A DNA stretch of 64,000 nucleotides from Erythrophleum ivorense (Eukaryota; Streptophyta; Magnoliopsida; Fabales; Fabaceae). A program made the translations under genes and the position numbers. Within the stretch, counting starts at the first letter, position 1. Each line of letters begins with the position of its first letter. The notes beneath the pieces were generated by a model. The model was not told where the DNA came from, did not search any database, and saw nothing but the letters and a program-made list of their open reading frames with translations. Location of the stretch: NCBI GenBank assembly GCA_026724425.1, contig JAIUCV010000003.1:65029088-65093087 (forward strand), in the 5' to 3' direction. Below are positions 1 to 12,459 of this stretch, one piece after another.

Positions 1-1173
1 GTATTAATGATATGGAGGATAGACTCCTATATGACCATAAGGTCCGATAAAAAGGTCACAAGACCTTAAATTGTGAAGAAATATTTGTGGATCTACTCTA
101 GGGGATGTCTTAGCATGATGCAATCTCTTGACTATGAAATGTTATGGTATTAATTGATATTTTGATATCAAGAGTAAAGAAAAGTAGTTTTTTCACCTTG
201 ACGGCGCTAAAACTTAGATTTCACATCAAATAGTATGGGATATTTGGTGGGCTATCTAGTCATTGAAAAAACCCAAGGCTACCCAGGTGATATGGGACAC
301 CTTGTGAAGTACTTGTGGATATATTTTCTATAGTGCAGTTAAGGATAAAACTATCCACGTTCTTGTGCAAAAAGATGTAATGTACGATCTTATCTCATAC
401 ATGTCTGATCTTATTGTGAAATAGCACGTTATGCATGATGCATTAGGAAAATGATATTGTATGCATTTATGTTGCCAGTATGCCTTTTTTACATGTTTTA
501 TTCTATATGTAAAGACAAGGAGAAAGAAAGAAATGATTTTTTACACATGTAGCCACTAGACCAATACTTAGTTTCAAAAACCCCTTATGTTTTTTCTAAG
601 GATTATAAATTCTCACTTGGATGGTAATGTATTTAAATAATAATAAAGCCAATCATTCATTACGTGATTGAAGTAGAAAATATTTACATGAGCATTGTTG
701 GGATAAAAATTATTTAGATTTTACTTAACAAATACTCGATCATGGACATTAGTAATAGTCCACTTGTATCCCTAGTCATATCATTAGCACCTCAAACACC
801 ATTACCACTGCCCTCTGCATAGTATCATTATGAAATAAGTAGTCGACTAATGAAGTTGTAAAGACTTCATGGAGCCCTTTTAGCTTGTACATATATATAT
901 ATATATATGTAACTCCTTGAGTTAAAAAATGTTTTGATGACTTTAGAATTGTATCATAAGTAGGCTAATAAGTCCTACCTGATTAAATATTTTGATGATA
1001 TAGTGTGAGTATGACATACTTGTATGCTCTTTCTTACCTTGCCCATATTATTGTTTATTTTCAGTTTGCACAAAATGACATAAAGGAAAATTTTAAACTT
1101 AATATTATCAAGAATAGACTAAATTATGATAATAATCAAATTAAAAAAAATTAAAAGAAAAAGGGTGTTACAC
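1..1173 (-). mobile_element. Probable LTR of a Gypsy-type retrotransposon (partial, runs off the window)
   Basis: Read on the minus strand, position 1173 begins TGTAACACCC followed by AT-rich sequence. From memory this is the usual start of many plant Gypsy LTRs. No protein-coding domain of a retrotransposon is visible, and the other end of the LTR would lie left of the window. An (AT)n microsatellite sits at about 891-908. The call rests on the terminal motif and on the lack of any gene; it could also be plain non-coding DNA. Confidence 0.3.
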
Positions 1174-2586
1174 AAGATCTCCTTATGCCTTTCCAAATTC
1201 AAAAGATTGCTAAATGATAATTTAGACAACCCTCGTTACCATTCCTATAATGCTTAGATCTCAAAACACATGTAAAAATAGATCTGAACATATCTAAAAT
1301 AAGGTATATGTGTTTTGCCAATAAAACCTTATTAAAAACCTACATTTATTTAAACCCAAAATTCCTCGAAAAGATAGGAAAACATAAATTTGACTATTTA
1401 AGTAAATGCAACTTCAACTTAGAGTAAAAATAACTTAAGAAGAAATTAGAAATTTTATATTTATTTCATGACAATATTTTTTGAAGAGCTCAAAACAAGA
1501 TAATAAATAAATTAAGATAGAATTAAGAACTTATTTAATTAATGTAATTTGTCCTGACAACAAAACTCATTTCCAAACTTGTAATTTGCGATCAATTTTA
1601 TTCACCGCATTCCTAATCAATTGAGTTTTAAATGGTACCTATCAAGTATCCAAATATTTCCTAACTAGAAGGTTAAACTATTTGGAAGGATATACTACTC
1701 ATTAGATAGAGATTTCAAAACTTTCTTGTCGCACTTTCTAGTAGTTTTACAAATGAGTCTGGTTGGTAAGTAGAATGAAAAAGGAAATATAAAAAAAGAT
1801 GTGATTTTATATATAAATTTTTTTTTGTATTCTTACTTTTATTTTAATTAAAAAGATAAATATCATTAAGTAATTATTATATGGTATAATAAACATTGTA
1901 TACTATGTAAGAAGATTCTCTCTAAATTTCACACAATCAAACGCTTCCAAAAAATAATGCTGTTGCCTTTTAGATTATGGATTTTTTTGAAGTTTATTTT
2001 ATTAATAATAATTTTAAAAAAGCTATTATATTTTAAAATCATAGTTGCTTCATTACAAAGTTTAATTTTAATTTCCAATTATCAACATAATTATCCTATT
2101 AAAAAATGAAGAAACTTTGATGCTGTTTTTAGAGATTACTGGCAGATTTCTTAGTAAAAATGTGACTTGAAATTTTTTATAATTTTATATAATTATATTG
2201 TTTTAAAGAGATTTATCTACATATTATGTTTTCATTAAAAAAAATTATTCTATTTCAAATCCTTAAAGAACTAATTATTTAAATTTATGTTAAAAAACTT
2301 GAAATTTTCATCTTGGTATCTGTAACATAGAATAATAATTAAAGATGAGTCTAACTCGGTTGAACTCGTAAAAAGAAATTGCAAATTCTCTTAACACAAT
2401 GGCTCGTATATAGAATATTTTTCAATTGAAAAAAACAAAGGTCTATAATTTTTTATTATCCATTTTAATATTATTTTTTCAGTGCATCATTTTTGGTCTG
2501 CGTTCTCATTTTCCACTTCACAATCTCAAAGCAGAGGTTTAGAGCAGAACAAAGGGCGCATTTTGAATATACAACTGAGCTCGTCA
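1174..2586. other. AT-rich intergenic DNA and IMPL1 promoter/5' leader
   Basis: No gene is recognised. The last 120 bases or so before the IMPL1 start codon are less AT-rich and probably belong to the 5' untranslated region. A codon in the IMPL1 frame at 2482 is GTG, not ATG, so the frame's upstream extension is not taken as coding. Confidence 0.5.
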
Positions 2587-5500
2587 ATGGTCTTCTCGGC
2601 AAGCTCAAACCTTCACCCCATGTTTTCTCTGGTACCCAGGTCGTCGATATGCACTCCAAACAAATTGTATCAGGCTTTCCCACAAAGACTCAGCAAATTC
2701 TATCAAAACTGGAGCTCCATATCAAGGAGACCCCACTTTACAACAAAATCTTTGCTATCTGAACGGTTTCCGAAAGTGGGGGCCCAATCAACTGGACCCA
2801 TTGCTCCTACTGAGCTCATTGAAGTGGTCAAATCTGCTGCTCAGACTGGTGCTGAGGTTTGTCATTTTCCTTTTTCGTATTTTGAGGCTTTGTATGATCG
2901 CCATTTCAACCGTTTATTTTTGAGATATTCAAAATGCAAGAGCTTCCATTTTGTTATTAAAAGTCTCATTCTAGTCATTATGAGCCTATGCTTATCTCCG
3001 ACAAGGGATATATCCTAACGTGTATATTGAATTGAAAGTAGAATTTGGGTAACTTATGTGAAAATTTTAATTAATTCAAAGTAAAAACACTGGAAATGGG
3101 AATAGTGCCGTAGTGGGAAAAAAAAGAAGAGAAAATGCTGGAGGCGTAGATGCTGAAACAGAGAGGTGATAGATATTGAAAATGGTAGAGTCAATAATCA
3201 AGAATGTGGGCGGCAAGGATTGAAAGTTCAAAATACTTGGTCAAAGAGGCTCTGAATCTCTGATACCGTTTGAAGAACCATCATCCCGTAAGCTTAAGAT
3301 TTTAGGAGAAGGCCTAAACATACCTAACACCAATTATAGCATATCTTCCCCCCCCCCCCCCCCCCCTCTATCTCTCTCTCTCTCTCTCTCTGGGTACATA
3401 AGGTTTTGGCATACCATATTCTGTAAACCACATTACCATGGTTTTTATATCTTTTTGTTTTTTCCAGGTTGTGATGGATGCTGTTAATAAGCCAAGGAAT
3501 ATTACATATAAAGGATTAACTGACTTGGTGACCGAGTAAGGTCTCATTGAATCTTTAATCAACGTGGGCTTGGGTGTTTGTCTGTGATAGCTCTTTTTAT
3601 AGTGCAAAGTAGCTTTCTGTCCAGTGTTATAAACTTCAGACGCTTTTCCTTGAATGTGTATGATCTTTAAAGTTTGAACTCCCAAGTTTCTTTGATGGTT
3701 GATCTTCAACCTATTTTTTGATGAGTTATTCCATTGTTTATTTTTCTAACAGAATATGATTTCTTCTTATTTCAATCTTATTCTCACTTAAGTTTGTAAT
3801 TATTTACAGGACAGATAAAATGAGTGAAGCTGCCATATTGGAAGTGGTGAACAAGAATTTCAAAGATCATCTTATTCTTGGGGAAGAAGGCGGAATTATA
3901 GGAGATTCAGCCTCTGATTATCTCTGGTGCATTGATCCTTTAGGTTGAAATTTCGGTCAATATTCATTTTTGCTTACCATTGTTGAGACAATAATGAGCA
4001 AAAGTGAGGTTGAAAAAGAAGAAAAAAAGAGGCGGGGAGAGTAAACAAAATATATTATTGAAAAACTCAATGAAGGGATGTATGGCACCGACGGTCAACC
4101 TCTACTTTGCTAATAATATAACTAAAGAAAGGCACTTTACCTTTTACTTTGGGTTCACTACAAGCAACTATTTCCTTAACCTAAAAGGGTTTCCTAAATT
4201 TATAATACCTTCTAACATCTATTTTTTAAGGAATGGTAGTAATTCTCCTCCTTCTATGATTCTCTGTTTTTAATAAAGTTTCTTCTGTTAAAAAAAAAAA
4301 ATTGCCCTTCATGTATATATGCATTTATGTATATCAGACAGTGTGTTCATCAAGCCTTTCTATTTTTGTATTGTGTTATATTCGATGTGCTACTTTGATA
4401 GTTTAGTTGCAGATCTCTGATATTTATGTAGATGGGACAACAAACTTTGCGCATGGCTATCCTAGCTTTGCAGTTGCTGTTGGAGTTCTGTATCGAGGGA
4501 ATCCTGCAGCTGCTGCTGTGGTACTTTAACCATATCTTTGATTTCTATTTCTTGTTATTTTCACAGCTGTTTAAATAATTATGGTAGAAAACAAAAGAGA
4601 ACTGCTTCAGTAATAATTGACTCTGTAAAAAACAAACATATATTTTTGTAATTGATATAATTGAAATTGAAACTTGGCTATTCCTTGTATTTGACAAAAC
4701 AGAACAAATAGATGCCTTCTGTTCATTGTGCTTAGTCTTTACTCTTGTGATTTAAAAATGGTTTCTTTTAAGTCTAAGAATTGAAATGATGCTGTTTGAT
4801 TTATGATTGAATGAATATCTACATATAAGATAGATTTTTTGAAATTTGTGTATAATATTGTGTCTCTAAATGGATCTTTTTCACTTGATTGATTTTAGAC
4901 AAATCATATAGTTTGCAGCTTATTGAATGTGGTTGGAATGGTTAGAATGCCATCTCCAATGTAGTCAGAATTGACAAGTTCTGTAAGTTATAGCCCCAGA
5001 GAATGGTATATACTTCACATATTGAGAAGGGCTCAAATATAATTTTACTGTAATTTCATTATCAGAAATTACACTGTGTCAAAGGCTTTGAGCAACATTT
5101 TAGTTATTTACAATTTGATTCAAGTGTCGGATGATGAGATTTTCAGATTCAAGTTGATGCATATGATAGTTGTGAGATCCGAAGTCACTTAGATTACCCT
5201 ATGGCTTGGAGCTTGTCATGTAGACTGTTTGGTTTATGTTGGGAAGTTTGGTTGTGCCCCACATTTGAAGAATTTCTGGTACATTGCACTGAATGGTTCT
5301 AGGAAGAAGGAGAATTGAGGTTTATGGAGATGCTTATGTTTGCTGTTATATATTATCTTTCTTAATTTACTTTATGATGAATAGGATTGTTAACTCTATG
5401 CTTCTGAGCTCATGGTTTATGTAGAGGATTCCTTGTGCATATTCAAAGAGATGGAGGGTGGCATTATTATTTTGATTTAGTTACAGATGTTGGTTCTTTT

Positions 5501-8500
5501 TTGTCATCTTGTTTTCTTTTCTTTTTTTTCCATTTTATTGTTGAGGAGTTCACATCCTCTCTTATAGTTTCTCTTCTCTTAGTGAAATTTTTATTTTCTT
5601 TTAGAGAAGCATATGATTTTAGGCTTGTAACCACTCAGCAGATACGGAATATCACTTAATCTTCTAGTAAACTTTCTATCATGGTAGATGAAGCAGGAAG
5701 AAATGTTGTTGATATATTAATATAAATTTTTATCTATTTCAGGTTGAGTTTGTTGGAGGTCCTATGTGCTGGAATACCCGCATTTTCTCTGCAACTGCTG
5801 GTGAAAATTATTTTATTCTAACTGCTATATATGCCGAAAAGAACATGAAAATGATTTATCTAGTTAAATTTGTCAATGAACTTCATATCATTACTCTGCA
5901 ACCGGTTCTCTTTACCTTTTAGGTGGTGGAGCATTCTGTAATGGCCAAAGGATCCAAGTGAGTGCAACTAATCAGGTGAGTAACATTAGAAGGTACCTTT
6001 GATGTTGTGCATAATTTAGGTTAATAATAATAAGTGCTGCAATAGATGGTCACTGGCATCTGTTCCTTTGGTTTTGTGTGATACTAACTTAGCACAAACC
6101 ACGTATTTTTACTAGTTTGTTATGATAATTTCCTATTATTATTTGGATTCCATTTTTTCTTTTTTCATTTGGTGGTTAGTCAAATCTTCTCTTCTAAGGA
6201 GAAGGGTGTTCTATATCATTTTCCTAATCTTACAAGGTTTAGGGATTGCTAACGATGAAGAGCTATCAATTGTTGTAGGATAAGTGTTACAACTTAAGAG
6301 GAATGGATTCTTTACACTTTCATACTGAAGAGTGCTAAGCCAATTAACTTGGCATTTGATGCATGTCATGGTCTTGTGAGTTTGTTGCAAGGATACTGTA
6401 ATTATCCTTGATATAGTAGATTTTCTGTTAAGTTTGTCCTGTGGGTTTTGTCTTAGTATTGAAGGGTTTCCCACATTGTATTCAATGTTCTTTATATGTA
6501 AGTGTGCTTTGTGCATAATTTTTTATTTCTGCAAAGTTGTGGTTGGTTGATTTGGATTTACCAACCAAATATTATTTAATGCTTCCTTGTCATTGTGATT
6601 TTTAATTTACACTGAGGAAATAATCCATTTGCTCCAACATTATGTGTAAACTAATCTTCATTTTCTTGTTTTAGGTGGAGCAATCTCTTCTAGTAACAGG
6701 TTTTGGATATGATCACGATGATGCATGGTCTACTAACATAGAATTATTCAAAGAATTTACTGATGTCAGCAGGGTAATCACCTAATTCTATTTAAAATGT
6801 ACTCTTTCTCAAGAGTGTGTTCCTCATTTGCTGTGCCGTTCACTTTTCTCTCTCAATTTTGAATATTTGATGTTTAGGGTGTAAGGCGGCTTGGTGCCGC
6901 TGCAGTGGATATGTGTCATGTAGCTTTGGGGATTGTAGAAGCATACTGGGAATATCGACTAAAGCCATGGGACATGGCTGCTGGTGTTTTGGTAAGCTTT
7001 ATGAGTTGCACATTACTGACCCTTGTTATCACAAGTTAGCCAACCCTGCATCTTTGACTTAGAAGCCAGAGTATGGAATTTGTGAGAACAGAGTTTTTTT
7101 AAAAAAGAAAGGCAGAAGTTGGGTTTTCGGGATCCATCTAATGATAATCACAGCAACCAATTTGCGATTCTGTGGAAAAAAATAATCAGAGGCAACCACT
7201 GATGTGCATGCTTGAAGGGAAATGCTTCAATTGACAAATATATTTTTTTATCATTGCAATGGTGGTTTGTTGTCAATAAATTTTTGTCTTGCAGAAATTA
7301 CCTAATCTAGATAAGGAAAACAAGATCAAAAAAGGTCTATGACTTATGGTTCTAGTACCCCTACACAAGAGGGAAGGTAAAATTATGGTCTCAAATCCAC
7401 TTGAGTGACTTTCCAGTGAGGAAACAAGAAATACTTCTTAGTTTTGAAGCACTTGTTGCATCCTGAATTTATCTTTCAATAACTTATGGAATTTATTACA
7501 TAGATCTCAAAGAGATCCAATGGTGGGAGAGCTCGACCTCGCATGGCTCTAATGAAAATATTGTTTATTAAGTTTCATTACGTTTTCCTACTAGTAGATG
7601 GTTGAAGAAGCTGGTGGGAGGGTCACTCGGATGGACGGTGGACAATTTTGTGTATTTGATAGATCTGTTTTGGTTTCCAATGGTGTGATCCATACAAAGG
7701 TTAGTGTCCTGCTTATTTTCCTTCTAACTTGCTTGATAACTTTTTTGAAATTTATTTGCTGATAGGGCTGTCTGTTCATGCTCCGAGTATGATTGAATTA
7801 AAATATCTGTCTGAGAGTAAGGAGATGTGGTATATAATCGTTACAAATTGCATAAAAATTAATTTACACTCTGAGAGTCCTTGGTTCCTACCAAGTGGTA
7901 TCATTCCTCATGGTTTTGACAATTTGCTTGGGTGTGTAAATTAGTGATCCCAAAAATAATTGCTGAAGAGAAGCTCGTGACAATTAGACATGATAAATAA
8001 ATGATGTCCAATCAAGGTAGAGCTGTGGACACTCACAAGTGAAGAGGAGATTGTTGGGAACATGCATGTATGAGTGCGCACATGTAAAAGCTTATGAAAG
8101 ATAGAAGTTCCACATAGAATAAAAAGTAAGAGATGTGGCATATGTACTTGGATCAGCCCTTATCATGAGCTTATGATCGAGTTGAAATGGTCCCAAATAA
8201 TAGAATTATTAAGAAGCACCTTTGGTTTTTTTTTTTTTGGGGGGAAGGAAGGGGGGGGGGGGGAAGGCTATTTTCTTTATCACCTTTTATTTGAGGGGCA
8301 GTTTTTTCAGATCTTGCAAATATTTTGAAGTCTGACGTTAATTTTTACAGTTGATTATTCTTTATAATCTTTGTTTATGTTCATTGCAAGTCTTTAAAAT
8401 TGCTTATCATTAAACTTGTGCCAAGATGCGGAAACAATAATAAAAGGTTTGGGGTTTGTTGAGATTGACCTTTATAATTTGGTCTGAATGCTTACACACT

Positions 8501-9438
8501 GTATGATCTTATTTCCTCTTTATTTCTTTCGATAGTTCTTTATTACATATTTTGACAAAAAATGCATTGGATTGGGAGTTGGATAACATGCAAGAGTCTA
8601 AAGCTCATCTTTATGACAACTTCTCTGACATCTTTTTGAACATCCATTCTTGCTTGTATTATTGCCACTGGAGTTGGGAATAAAACAATTCCTGAGCCTG
8701 CTCTTAATATCTTAAAGTTTTTGGAATTATATGATACATAACAATTACAATTTTATACAAATGCTCAGAATTCCTTTATATAGTTTTGAGTATACAATAT
8801 ATCTGAATCAAATATAATTTGAAGATCAGGCTGACCGGGCCCAATAATCAGATAGATAACATATCCCTGATGTTTATACACATCAGGGTTCGAGTGCTCC
8901 CGTAACTTAGGCAACACACACTGCTGATATTCTTCATTTTGCATTCTGACTTGCTTCAATCTGTCGACAATCATTTTAACTCAAAAGTTTATACTGTTAA
9001 ATGAACACTCATGAATAGTTTGTTATAGACAAAACTTAGATATAATTCTCTGAATGTTTACTATCAATTTTTCAAAGAACTATAACATGTAAAAGAATTT
9101 TCTAACCAAGTCAATGAAATAGTGATGAGTTGTGAAAAGTTCAGATTTTATGTTTTTTTCGAAAAACTTTCATAAATGGTTTTCCGTTGGACTCATTCCC
9201 TAATTTCTTGAAGGATGGAAAAGTTACAAATTAGCATCTAAAATCATTTGAGCGATTGTGGGGTTGTTAGTAGTTACCGAAAATGTTGTCAGTTTTTTTT
9301 TTGCCCCTTACTCATATTTGTTCACCTTAATGAGCACAGCTGCTGGAGAGAATTGGACCTGCAACAGAGAAATTAAAAGGCAAGGGGATTGATTTCTCAT
9401 TGTGGTATAAGCCAGAGGGATACAGAGCAGACCTTTAA
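2587..9438 (+). CDS. IMPL1: Inositol-phosphate phosphatase, IMPL1 type, chloroplastic (10 coding exons, 361 aa)
   Basis: Exons: 2587-2856, 3468-3535, 3810-3943, 4432-4520, 5743-5800, 5923-5975, 6675-6773, 6878-6991, 7598-7699, 9340-9438. All junctions are GT-AG and keep phase; the total is 362 codons with stop. The family is a Mg2+-dependent, Li+-sensitive phosphatase acting on inositol monophosphate and galactose-1-phosphate. Visible motifs are DLVTETD (about 109-115), GEE (137-139), DPLDGTTNFAHG (155-166) and WDMAAG (288-293), which hold the metal-binding and catalytic residues of the inositol monophosphatase fold. The first 60-70 residues are rich in Ser, Arg and Lys with few acidic residues, as in a chloroplast transit peptide. 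The start is the first ATG in frame. Length is close to Arabidopsis IMPL1 (about 370 aa). Introns carry poly-C/CT, a T/G tract and retroelement fragments. Confidence 0.93.
3348..3391. repeat. Poly-C tract followed by (CT)n microsatellite in IMPL1 intron 1
   Basis: Nineteen C residues at 3348-3366 are followed by a TCTC microsatellite to about 3391. It ends roughly 75 bases before the exon 2 acceptor. Confidence 0.9.
6170..6525 (+). mobile_element. Decayed Copia-type LTR fragment in IMPL1 intron 6
   Basis: The stretch has the wording of many plant Ty1-copia LTRs: a segment reading as 'ccttgatatagtag', then 'cctgtgggttttg', 'ttgaagggtttcccac' and 'gttctttatatg' in that order. These were recognised from memory of the family, not by alignment. 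No retroviral domain accompanies it, so it would be a solo LTR or fragment between exon 6 (ends 5975) and exon 7 (starts 6675). An antisense reading frame of about 100 codons here (6211-6516) is not considered a gene. Confidence 0.4.
8226..8263. repeat. Poly-T/poly-G junction tract in IMPL1 intron 9
   Basis: Thirteen T are followed by six G, a short AAGGAA spacer and thirteen more G. The G-runs could form a G-quadruplex on the plus (sense) strand. Confidence 0.9.
8970..9032 (-). mobile_element. LTR fragment related to the TRIM-like element at 29.7 kb
   Basis: About 60 bases (ttaactcaaaagttt...ctcatgaatagttt) match the terminal repeats of the miniature LTR element at 29727-30033. No second repeat or primer-binding site is visible here, so this looks like a solo LTR or remnant. 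It lies in IMPL1 intron 9. Confidence 0.5.
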
Positions 9439-9591
9439 AGCACCAAGGAATTGCTGTTTTCTATTGAGACACCGCTAGACTTTTAACAGCAACTGGATGG
9501 ATGTTATAGATCGTTGTTTTCTTTTCTTGTTTCTGCCATATTTACAAATCTTCCAGTAATTGCATGCATCTTTGTGAAATTATGATGCTCG

Positions 9592-9597
9592 AATAAA
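9592..9597 (+). terminator. IMPL1 polyadenylation signal
   Basis: A canonical AATAAA lies about 155 bases after the IMPL1 stop codon, in the expected place for the 3' end of the transcript. Confidence 0.6.
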
Positions 9598-9599
9598 CT

Positions 9600-10736
9600 T
9601 GCTTCTTCTCTAAAATCAAATACTTATGAGACCTACTCAATTTGGAGTTCATAATATTTCAAAATTATTTGTACCCAGGCACTGTATTGGTCTTTCAGCA
9701 CAAGGACTTTGAGAGTTGTGAATTGTGATTTAGGGATTTTATTATTAATGATTTGAGAATTTAGGATTTGGTCCCTTGGAGGTTTATTACTAATTGGATT
9801 AAGATTCTATTTCCTTTATTGAATTAGGGTTTATCTTAAGTCTCTTTGTTCTAGTCAAACTAGACACACAACGTCTAAGTTTTGTGAGCCCTGTAGCAAC
9901 CTCTCGTTTCTCTGGTCCAATTTGTGAGGATCTTTTTTTTTTTTTTTCGAAGGGTGCTCCTTTGGTTTGCCATGAGAAAAAGAAAAAAATTTGGATAATG
10001 TTTATTATACTTTTATAATTATTATTTAACAGTATTTATTCTTTTTTTATCTTTTTAAATAAGAGCACAAAATTCAATTTTTAACTTTTTTACTATTTAT
10101 TTTCATTTTCATTTTTAATTTTTTATATATCAAATAGACATCTAATTTGCTCGGTTACTAAATGAAAATTGAAACGGAAAATAAAAATTTTAGATAATGT
10201 CTATTGTGTTAATCCAAATTATTTTTTTTATAATTTTTTTAAAATATGGGTACAAAAATTAATTGTTATTTATAAATTTTTTTTTTGACTTTCTATATAT
10301 TAAAAAGGGCATAAAACCTTTTGTTAACAATATATACAAAGTGGCTTTTATAATAATAATTTTTTATTTGGACATATATTTGTTAAAGTTTACTTAAAAG
10401 TTTAAGTTGTTACAAGTGAAAGTCTATAAATGATTTTATTATAACTTTTCACTTTACTTTTCATACGAGAGCTTTGCACTTAAAGTGTAAACAAAGTATA
10501 AACTCCCTTATGTATTAAATTTTGCTTTAACATTTAATTGTAAATAATAGGGAAGGACTGAAATCATTGAATTAACTATTTCGTCATAAAAACTTCTATA
10601 CTGCATCATAAGTATTGTAGTTAAAATACTTAAACTACTAAATAAAATTTTATGAATAATTTTATTATTCTATAACAATAGTAGGCCATATACAGATTCT
10701 CATTCTCCATTTTGATGCACTATGCAACTCTTTCCA
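9600..10736. other. AT-rich spacer between IMPL1 and the PP2 array
   Basis: This spacer separates two convergent genes. Around 9720-9940 there is moderately complex sequence that resembles decayed retroelement LTR text, but too weakly to call. The rest is AT-rich DNA without a gene. Confidence 0.45.
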
Positions 10737-12400
10737 TCACAGAGCAAGCCTGTAGTCATTAGGATTTGGTTTGATGGAGACTCCTTTGATGACAAGCCCT
10801 TGTTTCCAAATCCCACCTTCATATTCATACATAGAGAATTCCATGTCTCCACTATCATGAGCTGATGCTAAAAACCGCCCTACTGGAATCTCTAGCCATC
10901 TCACTCTCGGTTTGTCTATCAAATTCTCCTTGTGCTCTTGTTTCCTTCCTCCTGGAAGCACAAGCCTAACATTTACTGGAACCTCCCAACCTTGTGCTGG
11001 GTCTTTCAGCATCACATGAAACGAGACTTCGTATAGAATTCCTGGTGAAAGCTTCCTTGTGTCCAGCCTCCCATGCACTTCTAGCCAACACACTCTTTTC
11101 AATTCAGCCGCCTCTATCATTGTGCCACTGCAACAACATCGCAGCTTGCTTTCATTAGGACTAGCTAGAACTGTGCAAGATATATAAAAGGAAAATTAAA
11201 TTTTACGCCCTTGAATTAGGGTTTATTTATGAAATTGGTACGTGAACTTTATAATGTGTGTGTGTGTTCACCTTGATTCTTCCAGAGGTACCGATCTCCA
11301 ATAGCTTTGGTTTTCTGCCCAGGTGATTGAAAGTGCCCTTGCATACAACATGAAGCAATTGCAATCGGACTTCTTGTTCACCCAGAATTTCTGCACATTT
11401 TCTCTCACTTTTGCTTAGCCAGATACACATGCTCACTGACCAAGCTTACTTACATTTAGTGTATTTTGAACATGCAATTTTTAGGTTTTTTTTATGAGGA
11501 AATCGTTAATGAAATTATTACATGTCTAAAAATTTATATATATGTGATGCAAAATTGGGAAAAAATATCTGTGTTGTGCCTTTATTGAATAATTAAGCTG
11601 ATGAGAAATACCTAACAAACTACACGTAACTTTTGTATCTAACACTTAAATATATACTTATAAACACTCATATTTCGTGTGAATATTCATTTATAGTTGA
11701 AATTGTATTAGCATATATATAAATGTAAAATACAAAAGAAAAATATATGAAGATAAAATTTTCATCTAAGTAGGCTCTCATGATCTAATCTGAACTTGTT
11801 AAATTTCATTTTAAAACCATTCTTTAGTGTAACTTTCAGCTGACTTAAATATTAATCAAACAATAACTTAATTAATTAGCATGTGATTGCTGTTACGAAA
11901 TAAAAAAGTTATCATGTGTGTGTGTACTCAAGACTCAATTTAGCAACTTATATCTAACCATACTATCAATTACTAAAGAAACTAGAGAGGCAGGAAGATA
12001 TATAATTAGAACTGCTGAAACTGAATGATATATATTAAATAAAGGGACTTGCCTTAGTTTTGTGTCCTAAGAACACCCCAGAATATAGCTGATCATAGAG
12101 CTTCTCCATTGAAGACTTATCAATTGGTGAGTCAGCATCCTTCAATATGTCTTGAAAGTTTTTTGGGAGACTCACTTCTTTGATCACAGGCTTCTGATCA
12201 TCAGGTGGCTTCAAGGTTTGATGAGGGGGCATAGGTGGTGGTGGTGGGGGTGGTGATGGTGGTGGGGGAGGTGGAGGTGGAGGTGGAGGTGGCGGTGGCG
12301 GTGGCGGTGGAGGTGGAGGTGGTGGAGGTGGAGGTGGCGGTGGTGGAGGAGGAGGAGGTGGTGGTGGAGATGCCGCAGGCGTGGAATTTCCATTCCCCAT
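10737..12400 (-). CDS. Phloem protein 2 (PP2-A, Nictaba-like lectin) with polyproline N-terminus (3 exons, 285 aa)
   Basis: Exons on the minus strand: 12400-12053, 11390-11272, 11127-10737. Intron 1 starts with GC (CTAAG|GCAAGT) and is phase 0; intron 2 is GT-AG, phase 2. PP2-A proteins are cytosolic phloem lectins that bind N-acetylglucosamine oligomers or high-mannose glycans. The N-terminus MGNGNSTPAAS is followed by about 37 prolines, one Ser and seven more prolines (residues about 12-56), then a Pro/Lys-rich linker and a helical-looking segment (PKNFQDILKDADSPIDKSS). The PP2 domain follows: KFWVNKKSDCNCFMLYAR, SITWAENQSYWRSVPL, RVCWLEVHGRLDTRKLSPG, YEVSFHVMLKDPAQGW, then FSMYEYEGGIWKQGLVIKGV near the end. 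The downstream part matches PP2-A1-like proteins well; the polyproline stretch is the odd feature. MGN could be an N-myristoylation start (inference). A TATA box lies about 45 bases upstream. Confidence 0.9.
12051..12055 (-). promoter_or_regulatory. GC 5' splice site of PP2 gene 1 intron 1
   Basis: Minus-strand AAG|GCAAGT fits the strong consensus of U2-type GC-AG introns. Using the nearby GT (four bases downstream) would put exon 2 out of frame with the conserved KFWVNKKS segment, so the GC donor is required. Confidence 0.8.
12229..12369 (-). repeat. GGTGGA/GGTGGC-type coding minisatellite (polyproline)
   Basis: Imperfect trinucleotide/hexanucleotide repeat encoding the proline run of PP2 gene 1. 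The codons mix CCA, CCT, CCG and CCC, so the tract is not a pure trinucleotide slippage product. The complementary frames read His/Leu and Val/Glu repeats and are shadows. The plus strand is rich in GG runs. Confidence 0.9.
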
Positions 12401-12442
12401 TACTTCTCTACAAGTATCTTAGTCCTTACAATTCCATGGTTC

Positions 12443-12452
12443 TATATATATA
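12443..12452 (-). promoter_or_regulatory. TATA box of PP2 gene 1
   Basis: TATATATA-type motif 43-52 bases upstream of the start codon on the minus strand. This leaves room for only a very short 5' leader. Confidence 0.55.
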
Positions 12453-12459
12453 GCTGAAC

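Noticed and set aside
2482..2586. Extension of the IMPL1 frame upstream of the ATG
   Set aside because: The codon at 2482 is GTG; the first in-frame ATG is 2587 and gives a good transit peptide.
8880..8902. ggttcgagtgc, similar to a tRNA/SINE B box
   Set aside because: Sequence deviates from GGTTCGANNCC, and no A box or cloverleaf could be found upstream.
12235..12453. Plus-strand frame rich in Val/Glu and minus-strand frame rich in His/Leu over the polyproline repeat
   Set aside because: Both are shadows of the GGTGGA-type coding repeat of the PP2 gene.
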